NCBI GenBank assembly: GCA_018268715.1
Contig: JAFDVZ010000016.1
Location: 62,001-126,000 of the forward strand
Length of the DNA stretch: 64,000 nt
Direction: 5' to 3'
Source of the DNA: Acidobacteriota bacterium
Lineage (GTDB): Bacteria; Acidobacteriota; Terriglobia; Bryobacterales; Bryobacteraceae
A program made the position numbers and the translations under genes. Positions 44,630-56,170 of this stretch are shown piece after piece (position 1 is the first letter of the stretch; each line of letters begins with the position of its first letter). The notes beneath the pieces were generated by a model. That model worked only from the letters and a program-made list of their open reading frames with translations. It ran no database searches and was not told the DNA's origin.

Positions 44630-46176
44630 CGCGGGCGGCGGCATGTATTGCTTTGTGCGCCGGCGGATTGCTGGCGCAGTCGAACCTGGATGAGACCGTT
44701 CAGCGGACCCTTCGCGAGTTCGATGTGCCGGGGATCGCCGTGGGCGTCATTCAGGACGGCAAGGTGATCGTGGCGAAGGGGTATGGCGTGCGGAAGTTGG
44801 GCGATCCTGCGGCGGTGACGCCTCGCACGCTGTTCGGCATTGCGTCGAACACCAAGGCCTTCACTTCAGCCGCGCTGGCGATTCTTGTCGATGAGAAGAA
44901 GATCAGTTGGGATCAGCGCGTGGTGGACATCGTCCCGTCGTTCCAGATGTCGGATCCCTATGTCACGCGCGAGATGCGGGTGCGCGACCTGCTGGTGCAT
45001 CGCAGCGGGCTGGGGTTGGGAGCGGGCGACCTGATGCTGTTTCCCGAAAGCGATCTTTCGGCCGCCGACCTGTTGCGGCGGTTGCGCTATGTGCCGCTGG
45101 CTACGAGTTTCCGTAGCAAGTACGCTTACGACAACATCCTGTACGTGGCGGCGGGGGCGGTGATTGAGCAGGCCTCGGGCAAGAGTTGGGGAGCGTTTCT
45201 GAAGGAACGGATCTTTGAGCCCTTGGGGATGCGGCGGACTTACGCGCATGTGACCGATGTCTCGGCGGGGGAGGATCTGGCCTTCCCGCATGCGCCGGAT
45301 AACGGGAAGTTGAAGGTGGTGGCGCATACCAGGCTGGACCCGGCGGCGCCGGCGGGGGCCATACAGTCGAGCGTCGAGGACATGCTCAAGTGGGTGGCGG
45401 CGCAACTGGCCGAGGGGCAGTACGCGGGCGGGCGGCTGTTTTCGGCCGAGCAGTCCCGCGAGATGTGGACACCGCATATCTTCGTGCCCATCTCGGCTGC
45501 GGCGCCGCCCGAACTGGCCGCGTTGAAACCGAACTTCCAGACGTATGCGCTGGGTTGGGGCGTTTCCGATTACCGCGGGCGCAAGGTGGTGAGCCACACC
45601 GGCGGGTTGAACGGCATGGTGACGCGCGTGACGATGATCCCCGATTTGAAGCTGGGCGTGGTGGTGTTCACCAACCAGGAGAATGGCGCGGCGTTCCAGG
45701 CGGTGACGATGACGATCCTGGATCATTACCTGGGGGCGCCCGCCACCGATTGGGTCACCGCCTATTCGACGGTCCGGAAGCGGCAGTTGAGCGACGCGCG
45801 GGCGGGTGTGGCGAAGGCCGCCGCGGCGCGCGCCGCCGACAGCAGGACGTCGCTTGCGTTGGCGAAATACGCCGGCCGGTATCGCGATCCGTGGTACGGC
45901 GACGTCGTTGTCGAAGAACGCAACGGCGGCCTTTGGATGCGCTTCAGCCATTCGCCGCAACTGGCCGGGCCCATGGAGCACTTCCAGTACGACACGTTCA
46001 TCGTGCGGTGGGCCGACCGGACGCTCGACGCGGACGCCTACGTTACGTTTTCGTTAAGCGCCGATGGGTCGATTGAGCGGGTGAAGATGAAGGCCATCTC
46101 GCCGACGACGGATTTCAGCTACGATTTCCACGACTTGGCGCTCACTCCGGCGCCGAAGGACGCGCCGGCCTACTAG
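44605..46176 (+). CDS. Serine hydrolase of the beta-lactamase class C/penicillin-binding fold (523 aa)
   Basis: A secreted enzyme with a signal peptide (MGNQLAALTRAAACIALCAGGLLAQ). The catalytic motif SxxK is S81-N-T-K84, the YxN motif is Y175-D-N177, and the HTGG motif lies in VVSHTGGLNGM. The C-terminal about 120 residues form a DUF3471-like domain (YAGRYRDPWYGDVVVEERNGGLWMRFSHSPQL). Likely a D-aminopeptidase, esterase or carboxypeptidase of the periplasm; a true beta-lactamase is less likely. GGAG sits before the ATG. It overlaps the oxygenase gene by 25 bases, suggesting an operon. Confidence 0.9.
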   Translation: MGNQLAALTRAAACIALCAGGLLAQSNLDETVQRTLREFDVPGIAVGVIQDGKVIVAKGYGVRKLGDPAAVTPRTLFGIASNTKAFTSAALAILVDEKKISWDQRVVDIVPSFQMSDPYVTREMRVRDLLVHRSGLGLGAGDLMLFPESDLSAADLLRRLRYVPLATSFRSKYAYDNILYVAAGAVIEQASGKSWGAFLKERIFEPLGMRRTYAHVTDVSAGEDLAFPHAPDNGKLKVVAHTRLDPAAPAGAIQSSVEDMLKWVAAQLAEGQYAGGRLFSAEQSREMWTPHIFVPISAAAPPELAALKPNFQTYALGWGVSDYRGRKVVSHTGGLNGMVTRVTMIPDLKLGVVVFTNQENGAAFQAVTMTILDHYLGAPATDWVTAYSTVRKRQLSDARAGVAKAAAARAADSRTSLALAKYAGRYRDPWYGDVVVEERNGGLWMRFSHSPQLAGPMEHFQYDTFIVRWADRTLDADAYVTFSLSADGSIERVKMKAISPTTDFSYDFHDLALTPAPKDAPAY

Positions 46177-47900
<1,724 letters not shown>

Positions 47901-47908
<8 letters not shown>

Positions 47909-48473
47909 CCGTCTGTATCTGTCCTGCTGGATTCGCGGCTTCGGCGCGATGTCAATGCTGCGGCATTACGAGAAGGTGCTTCAGTTGTTCCCGTTCTCGA
48001 AGCTGAAGCGCACCGATTCGGCGTTTCGCGTGTATGCGATCGAGTACAGCGAACCGCCGCTGATCGAGGTTCCGGTGGCCGCGCCGGTGAATCCGACGTC
48101 GGTGATCGACAGCGCCAAGGAGTTCCAGAACGCCGACGCCTGCTATGAACTGGACGCGGCGTGGGATCTGTGGACGCTCGATCCGGAGTGGAAGCTGGCG
48201 CCGTCCCGGGTGTTGATCTCCTGTTACGGGCCGGAGTTCAGCCGGGAGACCGATGAGCATTTGCGGATCGAATTCGGGCTCGATGAGCAGTTCCTGCCGG
48301 GGCCGGGTGGGCCGGATGGAATGCCCATGATTCGGGCGAACATCCAGAGCCTGTTGCGGCTGGTGCACGATCTGGACGATCGGCTGCGGGTGGACCGGCG
48401 GCAGTTGTGGTCCGAATCGGGCGAGAACTTCGCCGAGCGGCTGGAGGCGGCGCTGCGGCAGTTCAAGGAATAG
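47901..48473 (+). CDS. Conserved hypothetical cytoplasmic protein (190 aa)
   Basis: The product begins MADRLYLSCWIRGFGAMSMLRHYEKVLQLFPFSKLKR and contains ACYELDAAWDLW, PSRVLISCYGPEF and LRIEFGLDEQFLP, suggesting a compact alpha/beta protein. I do not recognise the family. It has no signal peptide or membrane segment. The ATG overlaps the previous gene by eight bases. Operon position after thiC is the only functional clue. Confidence 0.75.
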
Positions 48474-48543
48474 CTCGCGCTGGCGCCGGATGCACTACCC
48501 TGTAAGTTGAGCCGGCTTCGCGCCGGCGGGAGACGTTCCCTCC

Positions 48544-49014
48544 GTGTCCACTGACAGCCATCGTAATGAACGCGGCGTCTCGAGCGCCGTTTATACGCTC
48601 GCCGCGCTGGCCATCATCGCCGCCGGCGTATACGGATATATTCAATACTCGACCAAACACCAGGCCCAACTGCTCGAACTGTCGCCGGAAGCCAAACAGT
48701 ACGTCCGCAATTTGAAGCTTACCGACGTCGAGATCAAGGCCCACGAAAGCTATCTGAAGCAGATGGTGGTGGCCATCGAGGGCAAGATCACCAATGCGGG
48801 CGAGCGGGCCGTCCAGGTGGTGGAAATCATCTGCGTTTTCTACGATCCCTATAACCAGGTGGTGCTGCGACAGCGCGTGCCCATCGTCAGCGCCCGCATG
48901 GGCGGCCTGAAAGCGGGCGAAACGAAAGTCTTCCGGTTGCCCTTCGACGAACTGCCGGAAAGCTGGAATCACCAGTTGCCGAGCCTGGTGATCGCGGGGA
49001 TCCAATTCCAGTGA
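48544..49014 (+). CDS. Membrane-anchored FxLYD-like protein (156 aa)
   Basis: A short cytoplasmic N-terminus (STDSHRNERG), one membrane helix (VYTLAALAIIAAGVYGYIQ) and an extracytoplasmic beta-domain (LKQMVVAIEGKITNAGERAVQVVEIICVFYDPYNQVVLRQRVPIV...LKAGETKVFRLPF) resembling the FxLYD/DUF2393 family of exported beta-sandwiches. Function unknown. GTG start at 48544. The leader has a GCCGGC/GCCGGC hairpin at about 48511-48527. The stop overlaps the next start (GTGA). Confidence 0.72.
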   Translation: MSTDSHRNERGVSSAVYTLAALAIIAAGVYGYIQYSTKHQAQLLELSPEAKQYVRNLKLTDVEIKAHESYLKQMVVAIEGKITNAGERAVQVVEIICVFYDPYNQVVLRQRVPIVSARMGGLKAGETKVFRLPFDELPESWNHQLPSLVIAGIQFQ

Positions 49015-50252
49015 GATCCGCACTCTTGATGATGGTTCTCGCCGTCGCGGCCGCCGCGGCCTCGCATCGCTTTGAAGTGAAGCAGAGCGGCGAGGCGGTG
49101 GCTGAATTGACGCTTTCATCGCCGGGCGCGGATTGGTCCAAGGCTGGTCACGAAGCCGCCATGGCGGACGTCCGCGTGGATGATGGAGCGCCGTTCCAGG
49201 TGATGCTCTATGCCGGGGACGCCGCCCGCAAATACGGCGTGTTTCTGGGACGTCTGGAGGCCGGCGCGCATCGGCTCACGATCGCGCGCAACGCGGCGTA
49301 CTCAGCGGCCGGCGCCGAGGTGAAGGTTCACGGCGTTCAGGTGCGTGGAGGCGTCGACGACGAAGTCATCGCCCGCGCCCCGGTGCTGTACGCCCGCAAG
49401 AACACCATTGGAAAGTTCAGCGACGTCCCGATGATCGTGTATGCGGAGCGCCTGGACGGCGTCCTCCAATACACGGTGATTTTCACCAATGAGGACGGCG
49501 GAACCTCGACGCGCGCGTTGATGGCGCGCTGGGGCCGGACCACCGACATCGAATACGTCTATCGGTTGGACACCCGCTCGGGCGAGGCCATCATACAAGG
49601 AAAGGGGCACAAGGACATCGCCTACAAAGGAAAGCTGGAGGGGCGGCATCCGCTGCTAATTCCGGTGACCGATAACAACATGGTGGGCGACGATGGTGTT
49701 TCCGAGGTCCGCTACCAGATCGCGCCCGTGCTGGTGGATCTCGCCTCGCATTCGCGCGAGCATGTGATGGATGAGGATCCACTGACCTACCAGGTGATGG
49801 CCAGGGAACTGGAGCGCGAGGGCAAACTGCGGCCTTTCGGCCAGGTGGAGGGCCATAACATCAGCGATGTCCGCAACTACGCCTATGTGGAGGCCAAGGT
49901 CCGGGTGCGGGGGGCGGGCGTCGTGACCATGCTGCGGTTGAAGGGCGATCCGGTGTGGCGTGTGTCCTCGCTCGGCCGCTACGATTACGCCGTCGATCGA
50001 GATGGTTGGATTCGCACGACGGTGGAGCTGCCGCCCGGCACGCGCGCGGCCGACATCGGCGAAATCGGATTCACCTGCGTCGAGGTTCCCGGCGAAGACC
50101 GGAAACTGCCGCTGACCGGCGATTGCCGGGTGGACGCGGTCAGCAAGTTCTTCCTGCTGGATCGCGATTTCCGCCCCGGTCCGAACATCTGGACCCTGCG
50201 CGAACCCGCCCCGCTTCCGGCCGGCATCGTCAGAACCTGGACCGTCCGTTAG
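49011..50252 (+). CDS. Secreted protein of unknown function (413 aa)
   Basis: A signal peptide (RSALLMMVLAVAAAAA) is followed by a beta-rich N-terminal domain (VAELTLSSPGADWSKAG, DVRVDDGAPFQVMLYAGDAARKYGVFLGRLEAGAHRLTI) and a large C-terminal part with FTNEDGGTSTRALMARWGRTTDIEYVYRLD. It could be a carbohydrate-binding or glycan-processing envelope protein, but no catalytic motif is evident. GTG start overlaps the preceding gene by four bases. Confidence 0.75.
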   Translation: MRSALLMMVLAVAAAAASHRFEVKQSGEAVAELTLSSPGADWSKAGHEAAMADVRVDDGAPFQVMLYAGDAARKYGVFLGRLEAGAHRLTIARNAAYSAAGAEVKVHGVQVRGGVDDEVIARAPVLYARKNTIGKFSDVPMIVYAERLDGVLQYTVIFTNEDGGTSTRALMARWGRTTDIEYVYRLDTRSGEAIIQGKGHKDIAYKGKLEGRHPLLIPVTDNNMVGDDGVSEVRYQIAPVLVDLASHSREHVMDEDPLTYQVMARELEREGKLRPFGQVEGHNISDVRNYAYVEAKVRVRGAGVVTMLRLKGDPVWRVSSLGRYDYAVDRDGWIRTTVELPPGTRAADIGEIGFTCVEVPGEDRKLPLTGDCRVDAVSKFFLLDRDFRPGPNIWTLREPAPLPAGIVRTWTVR

Positions 50253-51073
50253 AGCTTGCCGAGCCAGGCTTCGTAGGCTTCAAGCACGGTCGCTCCCTTA
50301 TAGGAAACGATGCGCGCGGTGGGCTGCTGCGGCGGTTGCGGGAAGTATTCGATGGTCATTTCCACTGGTCCTTGGATTTTCCAGGGCGAGTAGGTCCCGG
50401 CGCTGCGGACCGCCTTGATCGCGCCATCCAGGATCAGCCGAGTGGCCTGCTCGTGCGACAGGCTGACGGTGGATCCGCGGCCCGCCAGCCGTTTCACTTC
50501 CACCGTCACCGCCCTGGGCTGCAGTTCGAGCATCTCCGCGCAGGCGGCGCGGTCGCCCGACAGCATGATCACGGGAATGCCGAATTGTCCGGCGATGGCC
50601 GCCACCTGCCCGAGTTCGCCCACCTCCTTGCCGTTGATCGTCAGCCGCCGCACCGCGAAGCTCTGCGTGTGCGCCAGCACGGCGTCCTTCGCGCCCGCCT
50701 TGGCGTGCTGCCCGATGAAAATGACGCCGTCGTAGAGGCGATCCGACAGGTAGTAATTCGCCGGAGTGGGCCTGCCCTGAAGCAGCCGGGCCGGACTGTG
50801 GATCTCGTCGATGGACAGCGTGCGGCTGCCGTCGTGGCCGTCCCAGACCACGATCTCCGATGCGCCGGCCGCCACGGCCCCGTCCACCGCGGCGTTCACC
50901 TCTCCGGTGAGGATTTTTCTGGACTCCAGGTAGCGGCGTTGTCCGGGCAGCAGTTGCTCATCCGGATCGTTCACGCCTCCGACGCCTTCCAGATCCGTGA
51001 CGATCAGGATCCGTGCGCCTTGCGCAAGCCCCAGGGAAGCGAAGAGCACGAGTCCGAAAATGATGCGTTTCAT
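50249..51073 (-). CDS. Secreted M55-family D-aminopeptidase-like protein
   Basis: M55 (DppA-type) zinc peptidase: after a signal peptide (MKRIIFGLVLFASLGLAQG) the first metal motif TDLEGVGG (D27, E29) appears, then VVWDGHDG and IFIGQHAKAGAKDAVLAHT with further conserved metal and catalytic histidines. The family cleaves D-alanyl peptides and may recycle peptidoglycan fragments. Here it is exported. ATG at 51073 begins the signal peptide and has TACTCT seven bases upstream. It overlaps the convergent secreted-protein gene by four bases. Confidence 0.88.
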   Translation of the reverse strand: MKRIIFGLVLFASLGLAQGARILIVTDLEGVGGVNDPDEQLLPGQRRYLESRKILTGEVNAAVDGAVAAGASEIVVWDGHDGSRTLSIDEIHSPARLLQGRPTPANYYLSDRLYDGVIFIGQHAKAGAKDAVLAHTQSFAVRRLTINGKEVGELGQVAAIAGQFGIPVIMLSGDRAACAEMLELQPRAVTVEVKRLAGRGSTVSLSHEQATRLILDGAIKAVRSAGTYSPWKIQGPVEMTIEYFPQPPQQPTARIVSYKGATVLEAYEAWLGKL

Positions 51074-51086
51074 GTGTCGCAGAGTA
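51074..51086 (-). promoter_or_regulatory. Candidate leaderless promoter -10 (TACTCT)
   Basis: TACTCT (51086-51081, minus strand), then GCGACAC and the ATG at 51073. Confidence 0.4.
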
Positions 51087-51248
51087 GCACTTCCCAACGG
51101 CGGGCGGACCCGGCAATATTTACATGTCCGGTATGACGAGTTTTCTGCCCGGATCGGCGCGCAGTGCGTCGATGGCGGCGAGTGGGCCTTTTTTCAATAG
51201 GTTGCGAGTTGTGCTGGCGTGGTCCGTCAGGTGCATTGGAACAGGTCA

Positions 51249-51770
51249 ATGACGCGAGAAGAATTCGGTAGCGCATATCAGAGCGGGTTCAAGGTGACGG
51301 TCAGGTTTCTGATTTCGCGAGGGCTTTCCTACGATTCCGCCCACGAGACGGCGCAGGCGGCCTGGGCTCGGGGCTGGGAGCGCCTGGGCCAACTCCGCGA
51401 TTCGAATATGGTGCTGACCTGGATGAATAGCATCGCGCTGAACATACACCGGAGCTTCATCCGGCGGGAGCCGTTGTCGCAGACGTTGCCGGAACTGTCG
51501 ACGGCGCCGAAGGTGAACCTGGCCGCCATCGACGTCCGCCGCGCGCTCAAGCGATGCAAGAAGAACGACCGGATCGTGCTGGAGCGGCATTACCTGGAAG
51601 GCTACAAGGTGCAGGAGATCGCCCACCAGCAGGGTTGCACGGAAACGGCCATCCGGATCCGGCTGCTGCGGGCTCGCCGATCCATGGGCAAACGCATGGG
51701 ACGGAAGATTCCCGCGCCGTCGCACCGCCCGGTCGCGCCCATCTCGGTTCCGATGTCGAACGCGGCCTGA
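51249..51770 (+). CDS. ECF-type sigma factor (173 aa)
   Basis: A sigma-70-like protein: region 2-like helices (FGSAYQSGFKVTVRFLISRGLSYDSAHETAQAAWARGWERLGQLRDSNMVLTWM) and region 4 (CKKNDRIVLERHYLEGYKVQEIAHQQGCTETAIRIRLLRARRSMGKRM). The ATG at 51249 is preferred over the GTG at 51219. No anti-sigma gene is adjacent, so regulation is by another route. It is convergent with dnaE2. Confidence 0.85.
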   Translation: MTREEFGSAYQSGFKVTVRFLISRGLSYDSAHETAQAAWARGWERLGQLRDSNMVLTWMNSIALNIHRSFIRREPLSQTLPELSTAPKVNLAAIDVRRALKRCKKNDRIVLERHYLEGYKVQEIAHQQGCTETAIRIRLLRARRSMGKRMGRKIPAPSHRPVAPISVPMSNAA

Positions 51771-51782
51771 CGCGCGCGCGAT

Positions 51783-54700
51783 TTACGCGAAGTCCTTGGA
51801 GCGGATTTCCGGATCGCCGAACTGTAGCGGTTCGACGATCTGCGCGCGTACGGAGATGACGTTCTGCTGGTTTTGCAGGATTCCATCCACCACCAGGTAG
51901 GCTGACCGCACGATCTTCAACTTGTCCCGATCGAAGACGTCGGGCGTGACGATGGCGTTGGCAATTCCGGTTTCATCCTCGAGGCTCAGGAACACGAAGC
52001 CCTTGGCGGTGCCCGGGCGCTGCCGGCAGATGACGGAGCCCGCGATGCGCACCCATTGGCCGTCGCGCACCCGCTTCAACTCCTCGGCGGAGGTTACGTT
52101 CATGGCGTCCAACTGGGGGCGGCGCAGCGCCATCGGATGATTGCCGACGGTCAGGCCGGAGCCGCGGTAATCGGCGTTGATCCGCTCCTCAAGGCTCATC
52201 GGAGCGAGCGGCGCTTCTTCGGCGCCCGCGGCGTTGGCGTTCTCCAGCAACGGTCCGGCCGGCCGCATCGCCGCTTCCGCGTGCCAAAGCGCGTCCCGGC
52301 GGTGGGATTTGCGCCCTTTCTCAATGAGGTTCATCGCGCCGATCTCCGCCAGGCTACGCAGTTCGTCCTTGCTCAGTTCAGGGACTCTGCGCGCCAGGTC
52401 GGATATGTGAGCGAACGGACGCGCCGCGACGATCGCATCGGCCGCCGCCTTTCTGAGTCCCCGGACATAATTCAGCCCGAGGCGTAATTCGAGATCGGGA
52501 GTCACCGAACATTCCCATCCCGAGACGGTGATGTCCACGGGCAGCACTCGCAACCCGTGACGTTGCGCGTCCTTCACCAGCGTGGCGGGATGGTAGAAAC
52601 CCATCGGCTGATTGTTGAGCAGCGCGGCGGTGAACGCGGCCAGGTAGTGGCATTTGAGATAGGCGCTGGCGTAAGCGATCAGCGCGAAACTCGCCGCGTG
52701 CGATTCCGGGAATCCGTACAGGGCGAACGACGTGATGGCCTGTATGATGGTGTCCTGCACAACGCCGGAGATCCCCTGGGCGTTCATGCCGGCGCGCAGT
52801 TTCACCTCGATGTCCCGCATGCGCGCCTCGGATCGCTTGAACCCGAAGGCGCGCCGCAACTCCTCGGCCTGGCCGCCCGAAAATCCCGCCGCGATCATCG
52901 CGATCTTCAGCAATTGCTCCTGAAACAGCGGCACGCCCAGCGTTCTCCGCAGCACGGGTTCGAGCGAGGGATGCAGGCATTCCACCGGCTCCAAGCCCTG
53001 CCGCCGCTTGAGGTAGGGGTTCAGCATCTTGCCGACGATGGGACCGGGGCGGATGATGGCCACCTGCACCACAATGTCGTAGAAGTGGTCGGGCTTCATG
53101 CGCGGCAGGCACGACATCTGCGCGCGGCTCTCCACCTGGAACATGCCCACCGTGTCGGCGCGCTGCAACGCGTCGTAGACTTTCGCATCGTTGGCCGGCA
53201 GTTGGGCCAGGTCGACCTCTTCCTTATATACGTCGCCGATGATGCGGATCGAATCCTTGAGAACCGCCATCATCCCCAGCCCCAGCAGGTCCACTTTGAT
53301 CAGCCCGAGATCGGCGCAATCCTCCTTGTCCCATTGGATGACGTAGCGGCCCGGCATGGTGGCTGGTTCAATGGGGACCACTTCGTCGAGATGCCCCTGG
53401 CAGATCACCAATCCGCCGGAATGCTGCCCCAGATGGCGCGGCAGGTCCTGGATCGCCGAAAACAATTCGAGGAACTTTTGTATCGGCTTGCGATCCGTGT
53501 CGAAACCCGCCTCCCGGAACACGGTTTCGGCGTTGGCGTTCGGATCCTTCCAGCCCCAGTGCGGCACTACGCTTGCGAGCTTCGCCAGTTCGTATTCGCT
53601 GAAGCCGAGCACTTTCCCCACGTCGCGCGCCGCCGAGCGTCCGCGATAGGTGATGACGTTGGCCGTCATCGCCGCGCCCCGCGAGCCGTAGCGCTGATAG
53701 ACGTATTGAATGGCGCTTTCGCGGTCGTCGCCGCTCGGCAGGTCGAGGTCGATGTCGGGCCACTCGCCACGCTCCTCCGACAGGAAGCGTTCAAACAGCA
53801 ACTCCATTCCCACCGGGTCCACCGCCGTGATGCCGAGCGAATAGCAGACCGCGCTGTTGGCGGCCGACCCGCGCCCTTGCACCAGAATGCCCTTGCGCCG
53901 GCAGAATTCGACAATGTCCCACACGATGAGGAAATAGCCGGCCAGCCCGAGCTTCTCGATCAGCGTCAGTTCCCGCTCAATCTGGTTGCGCGCGCGATCG
54001 TGATAAGGGCGGTAGCGGCGCCGCGCTCCTTCATCGGTGCGCTGTCGCAGGAAGGAGTCCATCGTTTCGCCCGGCGCGACCGGATAGGGCGGGAAGCGGT
54101 AGCCCAGGTCGGCCAGCGTGAAGTCGAGCCGCGAGGATAACTCCACCGTATTGGCGATGGCGCTGGGATAATCGCTGAACAGGCGGATCATCTCGTCCGC
54201 GCTCTTTAAATGGCGTTCGCCGTTGAGCGCGAGCAATCGTCCCGCTTCGGCGATCGTCGTGTGATGGTGAACGCAGGTGAGCACGTCGAACAACTCGCGG
54301 TCGGCGCGCGTGGCGTGCCGGACTCCGTTGGTCGCAAGCAACGGCAGCCCGTGCGATTCGGACAGCGCGACGACGGCCTGGTTGCGAGCCTCCTCCTCGC
54401 GCGACAGGTGTCGTTGCAGCTCTGCGTACACGTTGCCGCTTCCGTAAATATCGGTGAGTTGCGCGATGCAGTCGGGGCCGGCGCCGCGGGCGAGCGCGTC
54501 GGCCAGCGGTCCTTCAGCGCCGCCCGTCAGGCATACCAGCCCTTGGGAGAACTGCCTCAATTCCTCCTCGCTCGCGCGCGCTTCTCCCTTGGGTGCGCGC
54601 AGCTTCATGGCGGTGATCAGCCGGCAGAGATTCTGATATCCGGTGCGGTTTTCGGCGAGAACCGTAAGGCGCGCGCCGGTCCCGATCGTGATCTCCGCCC

Positions 54701-54890
54701 CCAGGTGCGCGCGTACGCCCAGCTTCCTGGCGGCCAAGTAGAATCGCGGCGCTCCGGCGACATTATCGACGTCGGCCAGCGCCATGGCCGGCCCGTCCAG
54801 CTTGGCGCAAATGGTCGCCAACTCCTCGGGCAGGGAAGCGCCTTCCAGGAAGCTGAACGCCGATCGTGTGTGGAGTTCGACGTATTTCAA
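51783..54890 (-). CDS. dnaE2: Error-prone DNA polymerase III alpha subunit (ImuC/DnaE2)
   Basis: 1035-residue DnaE2: PHP domain at the N-terminus (YVELHTRSAFSFLEGAS; the usual H-x-H is H-x-R, so it is probably inactive as an exonuclease), the polymerase catalytic aspartates in PDIDLDLPSGDD, the YGFPESHAASFALIAYASAYLK motif, and a C-terminal OB domain (WVRIAGSVICRQRPGTAKGFVFLSLEDETG). With ImuA and ImuB it carries out damage-induced mutagenesis. TTG at 54890 is the start; it overlaps the imuB stop (TTGA). The longer open frame to 55028 is not coding. Confidence 0.94.
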   Translation of the reverse strand: MKYVELHTRSAFSFLEGASLPEELATICAKLDGPAMALADVDNVAGAPRFYLAARKLGVRAHLGAEITIGTGARLTVLAENRTGYQNLCRLITAMKLRAPKGEARASEEELRQFSQGLVCLTGGAEGPLADALARGAGPDCIAQLTDIYGSGNVYAELQRHLSREEEARNQAVVALSESHGLPLLATNGVRHATRADRELFDVLTCVHHHTTIAEAGRLLALNGERHLKSADEMIRLFSDYPSAIANTVELSSRLDFTLADLGYRFPPYPVAPGETMDSFLRQRTDEGARRRYRPYHDRARNQIERELTLIEKLGLAGYFLIVWDIVEFCRRKGILVQGRGSAANSAVCYSLGITAVDPVGMELLFERFLSEERGEWPDIDLDLPSGDDRESAIQYVYQRYGSRGAAMTANVITYRGRSAARDVGKVLGFSEYELAKLASVVPHWGWKDPNANAETVFREAGFDTDRKPIQKFLELFSAIQDLPRHLGQHSGGLVICQGHLDEVVPIEPATMPGRYVIQWDKEDCADLGLIKVDLLGLGMMAVLKDSIRIIGDVYKEEVDLAQLPANDAKVYDALQRADTVGMFQVESRAQMSCLPRMKPDHFYDIVVQVAIIRPGPIVGKMLNPYLKRRQGLEPVECLHPSLEPVLRRTLGVPLFQEQLLKIAMIAAGFSGGQAEELRRAFGFKRSEARMRDIEVKLRAGMNAQGISGVVQDTIIQAITSFALYGFPESHAASFALIAYASAYLKCHYLAAFTAALLNNQPMGFYHPATLVKDAQRHGLRVLPVDITVSGWECSVTPDLELRLGLNYVRGLRKAAADAIVAARPFAHISDLARRVPELSKDELRSLAEIGAMNLIEKGRKSHRRDALWHAEAAMRPAGPLLENANAAGAEEAPLAPMSLEERINADYRGSGLTVGNHPMALRRPQLDAMNVTSAEELKRVRDGQWVRIAGSVICRQRPGTAKGFVFLSLEDETGIANAIVTPDVFDRDKLKIVRSAYLVVDGILQNQQNVISVRAQIVEPLQFGDPEIRSKDFA

Positions 54891-56170
54891 TCGTAGGCGC
54901 CCTCCACAAACCACGCCTCCGCCGGGCGCTTCAAATAAATCCGGTACAGCCCGCCGTTGTTCAACCCGATGTCCCAATCGTCGCGATCCCATGGGTCGGG
55001 GGTCCACCAATCCCCGGAACTTCTCCACGGCCCCGCGGCTTCAAGCACCGTCCCGTAGACGCCGGGCGCGAAGATCCGCGCCGGACGCTGGCTGTGCAAC
55101 TCCACGCGCGCCTGCAACGCCGGCGAAAAATACCGGAACGCCAGTCGCGACGCGCGTACCACCTGCTCCCGCGGACCCGGCGGCGCGGGATTCACGGGCG
55201 TCATCTCCCAGGCCCCCGGCCGGTGCGTGTCCAACAATCGCGGGCTTCCGGCGTTCGCCTCCCCCACCATGCCTCGAATTTTGGCGAGCGTCAGTTCTAA
55301 CTTCTCGGGCTCGGGCGACGGCGGAACATACAGCCCATGCTGCACAATCCGCGGCTCCACGGGCTCCACCGCCAGCGTCACGGCGATCACCGGCGCGCCC
55401 GGCGGATGCGCCTCCAGGTCCAGTTGCATCAGCTTGAGCATCATCCTGGCGTCGCGCGTCGGGAAGGGAAGCTTCAACGTCCGCGGATGCGATTCCCGGC
55501 TCGCCAGATCGAGCGTGACTCGCAACTCCGTGGTCGCCATCGATTGCGAAGTCAACCGCGCGATTAACTCATTCGTCAAACGGGACAGGATAAACAGCAA
55601 CGGTTCGAGCAGCGATACTTCGTGCTCGAGTTCGAAGCGGTCCTCGTAACTGACGCCGAGCGTCGCGGGCTTGAGCGGCCGCTCGATCGCCCCGCGCGCA
55701 AGCTGTTGCAGATACGCCGCCGCCGGTCCAAGCCGCGCGGTAATGCCGTCATTGGGCAGAACGCTGAAATCCTCGAGCGTGCGCACGCCCCAGCGGTCCA
55801 GAATCTCCCGGGTGTCCGGGGCGATGGGCAGCGTCTCGATGCGAAACTCGCCGATGTATTTCGATTCCGATCCGCGCGGGATGATGGTCACTCCCTGCAG
55901 ATTGCGCGCCGCCAGCAACGCCGTGTCGGGATTCGCCGCGATGCCGATATTGCCCACCAGCCCGTATTCGGACGCCCGCCGGGATAACTCGCTGGCGATC
56001 TGATGCGGTGGGCCGATGAGTTTCCGCAGCGGACTCGCCGGAATGACCACCGTATCGGGCGATGTGATCTCCACCAAGGGCGAGAACAAGCGGGCCAGCG
56101 CCGCCAGATCCGCCGTCGTTTGCGGGCCGGCGTTCGGAATATGAATCGCTGCGTACATGCAGGGTGTCAC
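54887..56170 (-). CDS. imuB: ImuB, catalytically inactive Y-family polymerase-like mutasome protein
   Basis: Y-family-like protein of 427 residues: MYAAIHIPN at the start, thumb/little-finger region (ILDRWGVRTLEDFSVLPNDGITARLGPAAAYLQQLARG) with helix-hairpin-helix character, and LEHEVSLLEPLLFILSRLTNELIARL. It links ImuA and DnaE2 to the beta clamp. It lacks the catalytic carboxylates of an active Y polymerase, as is usual for ImuB. The GTG at 56170 overlaps the imuA stop by four bases; an ATG at 56158 is a plausible alternative. Confidence 0.9.
   Translation of the reverse strand: MTPCMYAAIHIPNAGPQTTADLAALARLFSPLVEITSPDTVVIPASPLRKLIGPPHQIASELSRRASEYGLVGNIGIAANPDTALLAARNLQGVTIIPRGSESKYIGEFRIETLPIAPDTREILDRWGVRTLEDFSVLPNDGITARLGPAAAYLQQLARGAIERPLKPATLGVSYEDRFELEHEVSLLEPLLFILSRLTNELIARLTSQSMATTELRVTLDLASRESHPRTLKLPFPTRDARMMLKLMQLDLEAHPPGAPVIAVTLAVEPVEPRIVQHGLYVPPSPEPEKLELTLAKIRGMVGEANAGSPRLLDTHRPGAWEMTPVNPAPPGPREQVVRASRLAFRYFSPALQARVELHSQRPARIFAPGVYGTVLEAAGPWRSSGDWWTPDPWDRDDWDIGLNNGGLYRIYLKRPAEAWFVEGAYD

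Noticed and set aside
52557-54140. Plus-strand open frame of 527 codons inside dnaE2
   Set aside because: Shadow frame without motifs; dnaE2 is clear on the minus strand.
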